NCBI GenBank assembly: GCA_002337525.1
Contig: DDGG01000031.1
Location: 13,330-77,329, forward strand
Length of the DNA stretch: 64,000 bases
Reading direction: 5' to 3'
From: Alphaproteobacteria bacterium UBA1908
GTDB taxonomy: Bacteria > Pseudomonadota > Alphaproteobacteria > Caedimonadales > UBA1908
The translations under genes and the position numbers were made by a program. Under the pieces are notes generated by a model. The model saw only the letters and a list, made by a program, of their open reading frames with translations, searched no databases and was not told where the DNA came from. Each line of letters opens with the position of its first letter. Position 1 is the stretch's first letter. Positions 54,232 to 63,798 of the stretch are shown one piece after another.

Positions 54232-54846
54232 ATGTCCGATATTCGCGATACTTTTATGAATACGCTCGTACCGATGGTGGTCGAGCAAACAAACAGAGGT
54301 GAGCGATCTTACGATATATATTCCAGACTCTTGAAAGAAAGAATTATCTTTCTGGTTGGTGAAGTTGATGACAATGTTGCAACACTTGTATGTGCCCAGC
54401 TTCTGTTTCTTGAGTCAGAAAGCCCCTCTAAAGAAATATCTTTTTATATTAATTCTCCGGGAGGCGTTTTAACAGCTGGTTTCGCTATGTATGACACCAT
54501 GCGCTATATTAAAAGCCCTGTTTCAACAATGTGTATTGGGCAAGCCTGCTCTGTGGGATCTCTGCTCCTAACAGCCGGAGAGCCCGGTCGTCGTCTTGCG
54601 TTGCCAAATTCACGTGTTATGATTCACCAGCCTCTGGGAGGATTTAGAGGGCAAGCAACTGATATCCAGATCCATGCCCGGGAAATTCAGGAAATGAAAG
54701 AACGTCTCCATGAAATTTATTCAGAGACAACGAAACAACCAATAGATAAAGTTATTTCTGCTATGGAACGTGATAATTTCATGTCACCACAAGCAGCAAA
54801 AGAATTTGGCCTTATTGATGAGGTTGTAGACGCTAGAGGATCTTAA
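54232..54846 (+). CDS. clpP: ATP-dependent Clp protease proteolytic subunit ClpP
   Basis: Serine protease core that forms a double ring with ClpX or ClpA. From the ATG at 54232 (AGGAG 6 bases upstream; a TTG six codons earlier is less likely) the protein has 204 residues. The catalytic triad is Ser107 (QACSVGS), His132 (MIHQPLGG) and Asp near 181. The conserved FYINSPGG (71-78) that lines the substrate groove is present. clpX follows after 155 bases, then lon, a common protease cluster. Confidence 0.96.
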   Translation: MSDIRDTFMNTLVPMVVEQTNRGERSYDIYSRLLKERIIFLVGEVDDNVATLVCAQLLFLESESPSKEISFYINSPGGVLTAGFAMYDTMRYIKSPVSTMCIGQACSVGSLLLTAGEPGRRLALPNSRVMIHQPLGGFRGQATDIQIHAREIQEMKERLHEIYSETTKQPIDKVISAMERDNFMSPQAAKEFGLIDEVVDARGS

Positions 54847-54879
54847 AGAGTGTCTTTGTGGCATTTTTTTTAAAGTTAT

Positions 54880-54962
54880 ATTAAAGTTAATTTACTTTGT
54901 TAACTTTTTATTATGGTCTTTCCGGCATTCTAAAGATAAGTAGAGATTAAAGTTAATTTACT
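54880..54962 (+). repeat. exact 17-base direct repeat in the clpP-clpX intergenic region
   Basis: ATTAAAGTTAATTTACT occurs at 54880-54896 and again at 54946-54962, 66 bases apart. Each copy contains TTAA-N7-TTAC, one base from the TTAA-N7-TTAA core bound by CtrA in Alphaproteobacteria. The second copy ends 39 bases before clpX. It may be a paired regulator site or a recent duplication. Confidence 0.6.
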
Positions 54963-55001
54963 CTCGCCCTGGTTCGGAAAACAGCAGAAGATAGAGTTGA
55001 T

Positions 55002-56291
55002 ATGACAAAATCAGATAGCGATAAAGCAAAAGAGATCCTTCACTGTTCTTTCTGTGGGAAAAGTCAGCATGAAGTCAAAAAGTTAATAGCAGGCCCCAGC
55101 GTTTTCATTTGTGATGAATGCGTTGATCTGTGTCTTGAAATTATCCGTGAAGAAGGCGCGACTCCAAAAGGTATCAGCGACGGTGAAATTCCTCCCCCTT
55201 CAAAAATCAAGGAAGTCCTCGATGACTATGTCATTGGTCAAGCCCAGGCCAAGCGTGTTCTTTCAGTAGCTGTCTATAATCACTATAAGCGCCTTGAAAA
55301 TATTGCCCAGGGTAGCAGTGAGATTGAGCTTGCAAAGTCTAATATTCTTTTAATGGGGCCTACCGGTTGTGGTAAGACACTTCTGGCACAAACTTTGGCA
55401 CGGATTCTTGATGTACCGTTTACAATTGCCGATGCGACCTCCTTAACAGAAGCTGGCTATGTTGGAGAAGATGTTGAGAACATCATTCTGAAACTTTTGC
55501 AAGCAGCAGACTATAACGTTGAAAAAGCCCAACGCGGCATTGTTTATATTGACGAGGTTGATAAAATTTCGCGCAAATCTGACAACCCTTCAATTACACG
55601 CGATGTTTCTGGTGAAGGGGTTCAACAAGCTTTGTTGAAAATTATGGAAGGTACTGTGGCCTCTGTTCCTCCCCAGGGAGGTAGAAAGCATCCTCAGCAA
55701 GAATTCCTTCAAGTTGATACCACAAATATTCTGTTTATTTGTGGAGGTGCTTTTGCAGGCATTGACCGCATTATTTCATCACGAGGCAAAGGAACTTCCA
55801 TTGGTTTTGGGGCGGATGTTCAAGACCCTGACTTGCGCCAGGTCGGAGAGCTATTATCCGAGATTGAACCTGAAGATCTTCTAAAGTTTGGACTTATTCC
55901 TGAATTTGTTGGTCGTTTACCTGTTCTTGCGACACTTGAAGACCTTGATGAAGAAGCTTTGGTTAGAATTCTCCAGGAGCCAAAAAATGCCCTTGTGAAA
56001 CAATACCAGAAACTCTTTGAAATGGACGGGTCTCAATTAACTTTTACAGAAGATGCCCTTAACGCCATTGCAAAAAAAGCTATTATCCGAAAGACTGGAG
56101 CCCGGGGTTTACGCTCTATTATGGAAGCAACCTTACTGGATACAATGTATGATATCCCGGGAGAAGAAGGGGTTCAGGAAGTTATAATTAATGCAGATGC
56201 TGTTGATGGAAAGTCGAAGCCTATGCTGACTTATGTCAATACAACAGAACCACAAACACCAACTAAAACTGCAAAGGCTTCAAAAGCTTAA
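55002..56291 (+). CDS. clpX: ATP-dependent Clp protease ATPase subunit ClpX
   Basis: AAA+ unfoldase that feeds substrates into ClpP; 429 residues. The N-terminal zinc domain has Cys15, Cys18, Cys37 and Cys40. Walker A GPTGCGKT lies at about 122-129, Walker [10 protein letters not shown] near residue 183, the pore loop GYVGED (about 151-156), and sensor-2 GARGLR near the C-terminus. The IGF loop (FVGRLP region precedes it) for ClpP docking is present as expected. The start ATG has GATAGAGTTGAT before it, with no strong binding site. Confidence 0.96.
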   Translation: MTKSDSDKAKEILHCSFCGKSQHEVKKLIAGPSVFICDECVDLCLEIIREEGATPKGISDGEIPPPSKIKEVLDDYVIGQAQAKRVLSVAVYNHYKRLENIAQGSSEIELAKSNILLMGPTGCGKTLLAQTLARILDVPFTIADATSLTEAGYVGEDVENIILKLLQAADYNVEKAQRGIVYIDEVDKISRKSDNPSITRDVSGEGVQQALLKIMEGTVASVPPQGGRKHPQQEFLQVDTTNILFICGGAFAGIDRIISSRGKGTSIGFGADVQDPDLRQVGELLSEIEPEDLLKFGLIPEFVGRLPVLATLEDLDEEALVRILQEPKNALVKQYQKLFEMDGSQLTFTEDALNAIAKKAIIRKTGARGLRSIMEATLLDTMYDIPGEEGVQEVIINADAVDGKSKPMLTYVNTTEPQTPTKTAKASKA

Positions 56292-56330
56292 ATTTTTCAT
56301 GTTGCCTGGTGTGAAAACGCTTATAAACCG

Positions 56331-56375
56331 CCTTAAAGATGGTAAGAATAATAATCTTGCCATCTTTAAGGTTTT
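56331..56375 (+). terminator. terminator after clpX
   Basis: A 16-bp stem with one mismatch: CCTTAAAGATGGTAAG (56331-56346) pairs with CTTGCCATCTTTAAGG (56356-56371) over a 9-base loop; a GTTTT follows. lon therefore probably has its own promoter. Confidence 0.65.
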
Positions 56376-56506
56376 GGCTACAAAAACAAGCATAGCAAGA
56401 ATGTCTACAAAATAAAAAATGGTGTAAAACATGTCAGCCAGGACTTGCATCCAGTCCATTTTAAAGGCAATGTAAAGAGAAATAGTAACCCTCTCGAAAG
56501 AGATTT

Positions 56507-58837
56507 ATGTCACTTGAAATTCCAAAGGGTGATTTGTACCCTATTCTTCCCTTAAGGGATATTGTTGTCTTCCCTCATATGGTTGTCCCTCTTTTTGTCG
56601 GTCGGGAAAAATCTGTGAAAGCTCTTGAGTCATTATTGAGTGATGACCAGGAAATTCTTTTAATCACCCAAAAAGACGCTTCTCTGGAAGATCCCCAACA
56701 TCGGGATTTATTCACTATTGGAACACTTGCCAAGGTTCTTCAACTCCTAAAACTGCCTGATGGCACTGTTAAAGTTCTTGTTGAAGGACAGTCACGAGCG
56801 CAGGTATTACGTTTTTCAGAGTCAAAGGATTTTTTCCAGGCCTACGCCAGTCGCCTGGACGAAGGAGAAAGCAAACCAACAGAGACAGAAGCCCTGACTC
56901 GAACAGCTACCTCCCTGTTTGAGCAATATTTGAAACTCAACAGCAAAATTCCCCCGGATATTCTAGTCTCTATTTCAAAAATCAGTGATCCCAACAAATT
57001 GGCAGATACCCTGGCGTCACATCTGGCTTTGAAAATAGAGGACAAACAAGCTTTACTAGAGATTTCCAATATTAACAAACGCATTGAACAAGTTTGCTCT
57101 CATATGGAAGGCGAAATTTCTGTTCTCCAAACAGAAAAACGTATTCGGGGACGTGTCAAACGCCAAATGGAAAAATCTCAACGTGAGTACTATTTGAATG
57201 AGCAAATGAAAGCGATTCAAAAAGAGTTGGGCGATTCAGAAGATGGTCAGGATGAGTTAAGCGAATTTGAAGCACGTCTATCAAAAACAAAACTTAGTAA
57301 AGAAGCCCGGGAAAAAGCATCTTCAGAATTAAAAAAACTGCGCACCATGAATCCCATGGCATCAGAAGCGAGTGTTGTCCGCAATTACCTTGAATGGATT
57401 CTGGATATTCCCTGGAAGAAACCCACCAAAGTCAAAAAAGATTTACTTGCAGCAGAAAAAATCCTGGATCAGGATCACTATGGTCTTAAAAAAGTCAAAG
57501 AGCGTATTCTGGAATATTTAGCGGTTCAAAATCGTGTAGGAAAGGTAAAAGGTCCTATTTTGTGTCTTGTTGGGCCGCCAGGCGTTGGAAAAACTTCCCT
57601 TGGTCAATCTATTGCCAAGGCAACAGGACGTAAATTTGTTCGCATGGCCCTGGGTGGTGTTCGTGATGAAGCTGAAATTCGTGGACATCGCCGCACGTAT
57701 ATTGGATCGATGCCTGGCAAGATCATTCAAGGAATGAAAAAAGCAGATAATTCCAATCCTCTTTTCTTACTCGACGAGATTGATAAACTAGGTGCAGACT
57801 GGCGAGGAGACCCTGCTTCCGCTCTCCTTGAAGTTCTTGATCCCGAACAAAACCTGGCATTTAACGATCACTATCTTGAAGTTGATTATGACTTGTCTGA
57901 TGTCATGTTTGTCACAACAGCCAATAGTCTCAACATGCCACAGCCTCTCCTCGATCGCATGGAAATTATTCGTCTTTCGGGTTATACGGAAGATGAAAAA
58001 GTAGAGATTGCAAAGCGCCACCTTATTTCAAAACAAATGAAACTTCACGGTCTTAAGAAAGATGAATGGGCAATAACAGATGATGCTTTACGTAAGTTAA
58101 TTCGCAACTATACGCGCGAAGCGGGTGTCAGAAATCTTGAACGTGAGCTTGCAAATTTACTGCGGAAAGCCACTAAAAAAATACTGACGAAAGAAGCAAA
58201 ATCGATCACAATTACAGAAGAAGCTCTTGAAGAAGATGCCGGCATTATTCGTTTCCGTTTCGGCGTCTCGGAACAGGAAGATCAGATTGGGGCCACAACA
58301 GGCCTTGCCTGGACCGAAGTTGGTGGAGAGTTATTAACAATTGAATCTGTTATGCTGCCGGGTAAAGGTAAAATGAAAATTACAGGAAAACTTGGTGAAG
58401 TTATGCAAGAATCAATTCAGGCGGCAGCAAGCTATGTCCGCTCCCAAGCAAATACCTATAACATTGACCAGGAACTCTTTGACAAGAAAGATCTCCATGT
58501 CCATGTCCCTGAAGGAGCGATTCCAAAAGATGGCCCTTCAGCTGGTATTGCCATGTGTACAACGATTGTATCTGTCTTGACCGGCATTCCAGTTCGTAAA
58601 GAAGTTGCCATGACAGGCGAAGTGACTCTAAGAGGGAAAGTGCTTGCTATTGGAGGGCTGAAAGAAAAACTTCTCGCTGCACATCGAGGTGGCATTAAAA
58701 CAGTTTTAATTCCCGAAGATAACAGAAAAGATCTTTCTGATATCCCGGATAATGTCAAAGAAGGCCTTAAAATTATTCCTGTCGAAACAGTAAATCAAGT
58801 CCTGGATCATGCCCTGACAAAACCTTTAAAAAAGTAA
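56507..58837 (+). CDS. lon: ATP-dependent Lon protease
   Basis: Homohexameric AAA+ protease that removes damaged and regulatory proteins; 776 residues. The substrate-binding N domain starts YPILPLRDIVVFPHMVVPLFVGR. The AAA+ domain shows Walker A GPPGVGKTS (about residue 355-363) and Walker B FLLDEIDK. The protease domain has the catalytic Ser678 in PKDGPSAGIAM and Lys721 in GGLKEK. It follows clpX at a distance of 215 bases. The hupB gene that often follows lon is absent here. Confidence 0.96.
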   Translation: MSLEIPKGDLYPILPLRDIVVFPHMVVPLFVGREKSVKALESLLSDDQEILLITQKDASLEDPQHRDLFTIGTLAKVLQLLKLPDGTVKVLVEGQSRAQVLRFSESKDFFQAYASRLDEGESKPTETEALTRTATSLFEQYLKLNSKIPPDILVSISKISDPNKLADTLASHLALKIEDKQALLEISNINKRIEQVCSHMEGEISVLQTEKRIRGRVKRQMEKSQREYYLNEQMKAIQKELGDSEDGQDELSEFEARLSKTKLSKEAREKASSELKKLRTMNPMASEASVVRNYLEWILDIPWKKPTKVKKDLLAAEKILDQDHYGLKKVKERILEYLAVQNRVGKVKGPILCLVGPPGVGKTSLGQSIAKATGRKFVRMALGGVRDEAEIRGHRRTYIGSMPGKIIQGMKKADNSNPLFLLDEIDKLGADWRGDPASALLEVLDPEQNLAFNDHYLEVDYDLSDVMFVTTANSLNMPQPLLDRMEIIRLSGYTEDEKVEIAKRHLISKQMKLHGLKKDEWAITDDALRKLIRNYTREAGVRNLERELANLLRKATKKILTKEAKSITITEEALEEDAGIIRFRFGVSEQEDQIGATTGLAWTEVGGELLTIESVMLPGKGKMKITGKLGEVMQESIQAAASYVRSQANTYNIDQELFDKKDLHVHVPEGAIPKDGPSAGIAMCTTIVSVLTGIPVRKEVAMTGEVTLRGKVLAIGGLKEKLLAAHRGGIKTVLIPEDNRKDLSDIPDNVKEGLKIIPVETVNQVLDHALTKPLKK

Positions 58838-59242
58838 CAGATACCTCAAAAGAGGGTGGGGTAAAAGCCCTCTCTTTTGGGGACATTTTCGCAAAGAAAT
58901 CTGATAGAATTCGTTCAAACGATCTTTCTAAAGTATTCTTAATTTAATTTTCTCCCGACTATGGATAAGCGAGAATTTATTTCGGCAAAAAACCTCTTTT
59001 TTGTCATCCAGAGAACGTGAAATAATTGTCAGGACCTAGAGAAAAAGTAACAGAAAAAACGTAAAAAACTTCTTTAAACATTTTTTAGTCTCTCTTAATC
59101 CCCTCTCAACCTTTTCAGGATACATTAACTTTGAACACAGAAGTGAGATAGGGAAGATACTTTCACTCTTACTCTTAAAAAGAAGAAAACAGTTCTCGAA
59201 ACCATAAACGTACAACCATAAAAATAAATAGAGGAGATAAAT
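58838..59242. other. 405-base intergenic region between lon and the next gene
   Basis: It begins with a terminator-like hairpin (58847-58879). The remainder is AT-rich and carries no gene that I can support; the ribosome binding site (GAGGAG) of the following gene lies at its end. No clear promoter was found, although several AT-rich hexamers could serve. Confidence 0.5.
58847..58879 (+). terminator. possible terminator after lon
   Basis: CAAAAGAG (58847-58854) pairs with CTCTTTTG (58872-58879), extended by GG/CC with a bulged T; no T run follows, so its efficiency is uncertain. Confidence 0.4.
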
Positions 59243-59752
59243 GTGCCTGAAAAATCAGGAATAGAGACTTTTGAAGTCATGTGTTTTCGTCAAAGCCGAA
59301 AGGGTTTTGATGTTCTGCTTCGTAAAGAAAATACACTTTCTTCTTACTGGCATAATTTTTTTACAGCACATAGCCTGGAACCCTTGACTGAAGAAAGTGC
59401 AACTCAAGTTTTTTCCCTCAAAACACATTTGTATGAGAAATTAAGGTTATGCGGGAACATTACGACCAGTGATATGAATCCCTGCCAGCTTTATTTCACA
59501 TTTTTAACAGATGCAAATCATGCAACTCTTGCAGCATCACCTGGTCAGATTATATGGGTTAATAGTGATGTTCTTTTAACAAAACTTGTCCAGCGCCCCT
59601 CAAAGTTCAAGCCTGAACTTTTGGAAATGCTGACAACATGTTTGAAACACTTGCACAAAGAGCCCGAAGCGATTATTTCAAAACCTTTTTTTCAACATCC
59701 TGACTTAGCCGGCTCTTCTATGCCGCAAAAAATTGATGCTGAGCATATCTAA
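59243..59752 (+). CDS. unrecognised cytoplasmic protein
   Basis: The GTG start has GAGGAG 6 bases upstream, which supports the gene. The 169-residue product has no signal peptide or membrane helix. Its N-terminal TFEVMCFRQSRKGFDVLLRKEN resembles the first strands of a Nudix fold, but the Nudix box is absent, so this is not a Nudix enzyme by sequence. Five cysteines are spread along the chain. Its last 35 bases overlap the 3' end of the converging ABC gene. Family not recognised. Confidence 0.65.
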   Translation: MPEKSGIETFEVMCFRQSRKGFDVLLRKENTLSSYWHNFFTAHSLEPLTEESATQVFSLKTHLYEKLRLCGNITTSDMNPCQLYFTFLTDANHATLAASPGQIIWVNSDVLLTKLVQRPSKFKPELLEMLTTCLKHLHKEPEAIISKPFFQHPDLAGSSMPQKIDAEHI

Positions 59753-61484
59753 AATAAAGACCTTGACGTTGAAGAAGATCCTCATGTGATCCTTCTTCAA
59801 TAAGACGTCCTTGATCCAGAACAATAATATGATCTGCCTTTTGAACAGTTGAAAGTCGGTGTGCAATGACAAGAGTTGTTTTGCCGCACATTAATGTCTC
59901 AAGAGCTTTTTGAATATGAGATTCACTTTCTGCATCCAAAGCATTTGTCGCTTCATCCAGCAACAGGATAGGCGCTTCTTTAAGAAATGCTCTGGCAATT
60001 GCAAGGCGTTGTTTTTGACCTCCTGAAAGACGCACACCTCTTTCACCGACACGTGTTTCCAGGGCCTTGGGTAACCCCTCAATGAAAGACGTCAAAGCTG
60101 CCTGATTAATAACTTTTTGTAAGGTAAGTTCAGAAACTTTCTTTTCTTGTGGGGCTCCAAATAAAATATTTTCTTTTAACGTTGCATTAAAGATGACCGG
60201 TTCCTGGGGAACAACAGAGAAAAAATGCCTCAAATCTTTAAGAGACAGTTGGTCCACAGGGGTTTTCCCAATCAAAAGGTCACCTGATTGGGGATCATAA
60301 AAACGTAATAGAAGATTAAACAGGGTTGTTTTTCCTGCTCCTGAGGGGCCAACAATCGCTACAGTCTTCCCTGCACCAACGGTCAATGAAAAATCTTTTA
60401 AAATAGGAGTATTACTATGTGTTGGATAGGCAAAAGTCACCTGACGAAAAGTAACAGCCGTTTGAGAAAGCTTTCGAGGCTTTACAGGGTACGGAGGATC
60501 GATCAAGGTTGGCTTTGTCTCAATAACTTCGATAAGTCGATCCAAAGCACCAGCGGCTGTTTGTAAATCTCCAAAAAGGTCTGATAACGAATTAAAAGAG
60601 CCTGCAACAATAAGGGCAAAAAATAAGAAAGCTGATAGGTCACCAGGACTTAACGAGCCAGAGAGGACTTCTCTTCCTCCAAGCCACATAACAAGACTCA
60701 CCGCAGAAAAAGCCAAAAAAATCACCATACCAACAAGCAAAGCTCTTAAATGAACCCGCTTTTTAACATGAATCATTTTTGACTCCATTAAGTGACAGAA
60801 ACGGCCCATAATTTCCCGCTCTTTAACAAAAATTTTAATGGTCTGCAAAGCCTGTAAATAATCTAGTGTCGAAGCTTCAACAACCCCTTGTGATGCCTGA
60901 ACTGTTTTTGTAAGTTCCCGAACACGACGGCCAAGAGCCCCAATAGGTGACAAAACAAAAGGAATCACCAAAAGGACAACAGCGGTTAATTTGGGGCTGG
61001 TAATAATTAACATGATTCCTGCGCCAAGTAATTGAATCATTGAACGAACCGTTGTTGCGAGAGACGATGTCATAACATTCAGCAAAACCAGCGTGTCCGA
61101 ATTAAGACGTGCCCCAAGATCTCCGGTACGCGCAGTGTCATAGTAAGATTGATCTAATGTAATTAAGTGGGAGAAAACTTTTTTTCTCAAGTCATTAATA
61201 ACTCTTTCAGCAAGCCACGAAGTCGTTCTGACACGAAAATACGCTGCTAAAGAAAGCATAACACTGGCAGATAACAGAAAAATAAACCCTGAGCGCAATA
61301 ACTCGGGATCACGCCCTGAAAATCCCTGATCAACCAAATAGCGCACCCCAAAGCCAAGGGATAAAACTGTGCAGGCAGCAAGTGTTAAGAACAAAAAAGC
61401 TTTCAGAATGTCCCTTTTATAAGGAGCCAGAAAATGCCGGATATGCGGCACCAACCGTTTTATAGTTGCCTTTTTCTTTACCAT
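59718..61484 (-). CDS. ABC exporter, ABCB/MsbA-like half transporter
   Basis: A 588-residue half transporter, working as a homodimer in the inner membrane. Six helices (about 25-310) are fused to an ABC domain: Walker A GPSGAGKTT (around residue 383-391), Q-loop VVPQEPVIF, signature RLSGGQKQR and Walker B ILLLDEATNALD. The substrate-linked MsbA/ATM assignment cannot be decided: such proteins export lipid A, glutathione-based compounds or drugs. It is followed on the same strand, 22 bases upstream of its start, by the DsbA-like gene, so the two may be one operon. The end overlaps the opposite gene by 35 bases. Confidence 0.85.
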   Translation of the reverse strand: MVKKKATIKRLVPHIRHFLAPYKRDILKAFLFLTLAACTVLSLGFGVRYLVDQGFSGRDPELLRSGFIFLLSASVMLSLAAYFRVRTTSWLAERVINDLRKKVFSHLITLDQSYYDTARTGDLGARLNSDTLVLLNVMTSSLATTVRSMIQLLGAGIMLIITSPKLTAVVLLVIPFVLSPIGALGRRVRELTKTVQASQGVVEASTLDYLQALQTIKIFVKEREIMGRFCHLMESKMIHVKKRVHLRALLVGMVIFLAFSAVSLVMWLGGREVLSGSLSPGDLSAFLFFALIVAGSFNSLSDLFGDLQTAAGALDRLIEVIETKPTLIDPPYPVKPRKLSQTAVTFRQVTFAYPTHSNTPILKDFSLTVGAGKTVAIVGPSGAGKTTLFNLLLRFYDPQSGDLLIGKTPVDQLSLKDLRHFFSVVPQEPVIFNATLKENILFGAPQEKKVSELTLQKVINQAALTSFIEGLPKALETRVGERGVRLSGGQKQRLAIARAFLKEAPILLLDEATNALDAESESHIQKALETLMCGKTTLVIAHRLSTVQKADHIIVLDQGRLIEEGSHEDLLQRQGLYFRYAQHQFFAA

Positions 61485-61506
61485 ACTCTCAACTCAAAAA
61501 CTTTGA

Positions 61507-62142
61507 TCATGATTTCATCGCATCAAGATAAGGTTTTATAAGAGTTTCTATCTCGTCAAGTTCAGGTGCATAATCGATTACACGGCCATTGATTATAAAA
61601 GTTGGTGTACCATCAATATTCATTTCTTTTTCAGCCCTAAGGCGTGTCATCAGAACCCGATCGGACAAAGCTTTATTATTGACTGTTTCCTGGCACGTCT
61701 CAAGTGTTTCACCCGTGATATGCGCCAGGGCATCAAGGCAATGACTGCCTATCCATCGGTCCTGCGTTTCAAAAAGCCTGTTAACCAGGGAAAACTGCCG
61801 AAGAGGTATTGAGGCCGCAACAAGAGTAGAAGCTTTCAATGCGTACTCATCAATTGGGAAGTGCCTGAAAACAAGCTGCATTTTACCGGTACGAATATAC
61901 TTCTTCATCAAAACAGGCAGAACTGTTTTATGGAAATGGGCACAATGATGGCATGTCAAGGAAGAGTATTCGATGATTTTAATGGGTGCCTCACTGCTGC
62001 CTATTCGAATATCAGGAATATTCTCAGGTTCAGATTTTTTGTGAGCATCCTGCGACACGACTTGGATATCCTTGCCTACTTTTTCAGCAGAAAAGAGAGA
62101 CAAGGGGGAAAAAAGAGCGGAAATAAAAAATATTTTTAGCAT
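61507..62142 (-). CDS. DsbA-like thiol:disulfide oxidoreductase
   Basis: Periplasmic thioredoxin-fold protein of 211 residues with an N-terminal signal peptide (MLKIFFISALFSPLSLFSAE). The active site is Cys64-His-His-Cys67 (SLTCHHCAHFHK), and the cis-Pro loop is in the GTPTFIING stretch (about 187-195). These fit the DsbA/Com1 family (DSBA-like thioredoxin domain), which oxidises thiols in secreted proteins; the many Cys-containing secreted proteins of this window could be its clients (inference). The downstream ABC exporter starts 22 bases after its stop. Confidence 0.88.
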   Translation of the reverse strand: MLKIFFISALFSPLSLFSAEKVGKDIQVVSQDAHKKSEPENIPDIRIGSSEAPIKIIEYSSLTCHHCAHFHKTVLPVLMKKYIRTGKMQLVFRHFPIDEYALKASTLVAASIPLRQFSLVNRLFETQDRWIGSHCLDALAHITGETLETCQETVNNKALSDRVLMTRLRAEKEMNIDGTPTFIINGRVIDYAPELDEIETLIKPYLDAMKS

Positions 62143-62299
62143 TGTCTTTTTCTATACAATAATGTCGACTATAGTGTTATTTATATAATGAAGTATCACA
62201 GAAAGCGATCATAAAATTTCAAAATTTAATTTTGTTAATTTTCTAGTGACCTTTTTTAAGCTATAGTCAATTGATTAAAAATTAGGTGATCCTTAAATC

Positions 62300-63103
62300 A
62301 TGATATTAACTTTTGCACGTACTATGGTGGCTTTTTTTCTGGTCACAAGCCTTATAGTCACCAACACAGCAGAAGCATCTTATGCGGCTTCTCTTGAAAA
62401 AATGTCAAACACCGAGTCTCCTCAAAACGAGGAAAGTGAGAGTCAGGACGACGACCCTCTTGAGAGCTTTAACAGATTTATGTTTGCATTTAATGAACTT
62501 TTTGATGGCGTTATTTTAAGGCCTCTTGCCCTTGTTTATGATACCATTACACCCGAGCCAGTTCAGGATATCGTTGGGAACTTTCTTGATAACTTGCTAG
62601 AGCCCGTCACCTTTATGAATGATCTTCTACAACTTAAGCCTGAAGCTGCAGGGCAAACATTAGCACGCTTTGCCATGAACTCAACGTTGGGTGTTGGAGG
62701 GCTTTTTGACGTGGCTGATGAATGGGCCGATATCAAACGTCATAAGGAAGACTTTGGGCAAACGATGGGAGCCGCTGGTGTTGGGAGTGGTCCTTATCTT
62801 GTTCTTCCTTTCATTGGCCCCTCGAGCTTTCGCGACATGATTGGAAAAGCCGTTGATGTTATTACAGACCCTGTTGATTATGCCCTGCGTCGTTCTGACC
62901 GTGATACACTTATTTATGTCCGGAAAGGTGTCGATGCTGTTCATCGTCGTGCAAAAGCCTTGCCTTTAACAGATAGCATTGATAAAACAGCTACAGATAA
63001 ATACATTCGCATCAGGACACTTTATACTCAACACCGCCACTTTAAAGTTAAAGATGGCAATGTGCCTGTATCCGAAGAAGACTCAGTTGAAATGGTAGAA
63101 TAA
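62300..63103 (+). CDS. mlaA: MlaA/VacJ-family outer-membrane lipid protein, without lipobox
   Basis: MlaA removes phospholipids from the outer leaflet of the outer membrane and passes them to MlaC. The core is unmistakable: DDPLESFNRFMFAFNELFDGVILRPLALVYD (from about residue 50), then NFLDNLLEPVTFMNDLLQLKP, RFAMNSTLGVGGLFDVAD and GAAGVGSGPYLVLPFIGPSSFRDMIG. The signal (about 1-26, AEA cut site) lacks a lipobox cysteine; no Cys is present in the whole N-terminus, unlike E. coli MlaA, which is a lipoprotein. mlaC follows with no gap. Confidence 0.92.
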   Translation: MILTFARTMVAFFLVTSLIVTNTAEASYAASLEKMSNTESPQNEESESQDDDPLESFNRFMFAFNELFDGVILRPLALVYDTITPEPVQDIVGNFLDNLLEPVTFMNDLLQLKPEAAGQTLARFAMNSTLGVGGLFDVADEWADIKRHKEDFGQTMGAAGVGSGPYLVLPFIGPSSFRDMIGKAVDVITDPVDYALRRSDRDTLIYVRKGVDAVHRRAKALPLTDSIDKTATDKYIRIRTLYTQHRHFKVKDGNVPVSEEDSVEMVE

Positions 63104-63706
63104 ATGAAAAAAAACTTTTTTCTTTTTTTTATTTCGTTATGTTTAATCACATCTGAAAGTCATGCAGACTTGTCAGAATATAAAGCTTTTGCAGAGCAAA
63201 CAGGAAATGAAATTATACAAGTTCTCGTGGATACAAGCTCCTCAATGCAAAATCGCAAGAAAAAGTTTAGGGCGATTCTTGAAAAACGCTTTAGCTTGCC
63301 TTCTATTGCAAAATTTGTTCTAGCACGCTATTGGCGTCGAACAAATGATCAGCAAAAAGCGCGCTATCTGGATCTTTTTGAAGACGCGACGGTGACCAAC
63401 TACGCAGCTCAATTTGATAATTATAATAATGAACGCCTGGAAGTTCTTTCGGCTCGTCCCGGTAAAAAAGGCAATGTTATTATCACAACACGTATCTTGC
63501 GTCCCTCCAAAGGGGAGCCTCTTAGTGTCGACTGGCACGCTGCAAAATCAAAATCGGGAAAAATCAAGGTTGTTGACCTCATTATCAATGGTGTCAGTAT
63601 GAGTATAACACAGCGCAGTGAATATGGGGCCATGGTTCAATCGGCAAATGGCAATATTGATCAATTTCTGGATAACCTTGAAGCCCAGGTCAGATCAGAT
63701 CCCTAG
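63104..63706 (+). CDS. mlaC: periplasmic phospholipid-binding protein MlaC
   Basis: Soluble periplasmic carrier that shuttles phospholipids between MlaA and the inner-membrane MlaFEDB complex; 200 residues with a signal peptide (MKKNFFLFFISLCLITSESHA). The family (Tol-Tg/MlaC) shows as FSLPSIAKFVLARYWRRTNDQQKARYLDLFEDATVTNYA, IITTRILRPSKGEPLSVDW, VVDLIINGVSMSITQRSEY. The ATG is adjacent to the mlaA stop. The inner-membrane permease at 52902 belongs to the same family of systems but is 9 kb away. Confidence 0.92.
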   Translation: MKKNFFLFFISLCLITSESHADLSEYKAFAEQTGNEIIQVLVDTSSSMQNRKKKFRAILEKRFSLPSIAKFVLARYWRRTNDQQKARYLDLFEDATVTNYAAQFDNYNNERLEVLSARPGKKGNVIITTRILRPSKGEPLSVDWHAAKSKSGKIKVVDLIINGVSMSITQRSEYGAMVQSANGNIDQFLDNLEAQVRSDP

Positions 63707-63798
63707 AGAAAAATGTTTCTTTTCAGAAGACGCAAAAATCTTATCGGATGCGAAAAATTATAACCAACTCATCTATTGCAAAAAATTCCGATCCTGGA

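Noticed and set aside
56233..56415. 60-codon plus-strand frame overlapping the end of clpX and its terminator
   Set aside because: It runs through the 16-bp terminator stem and has no binding site.
61861..62139. 92-codon plus-strand frame opposite the DsbA-like gene
   Set aside because: Lies entirely within the DsbA-like coding sequence, which has clear CHHC and cis-Pro motifs and a signal peptide.
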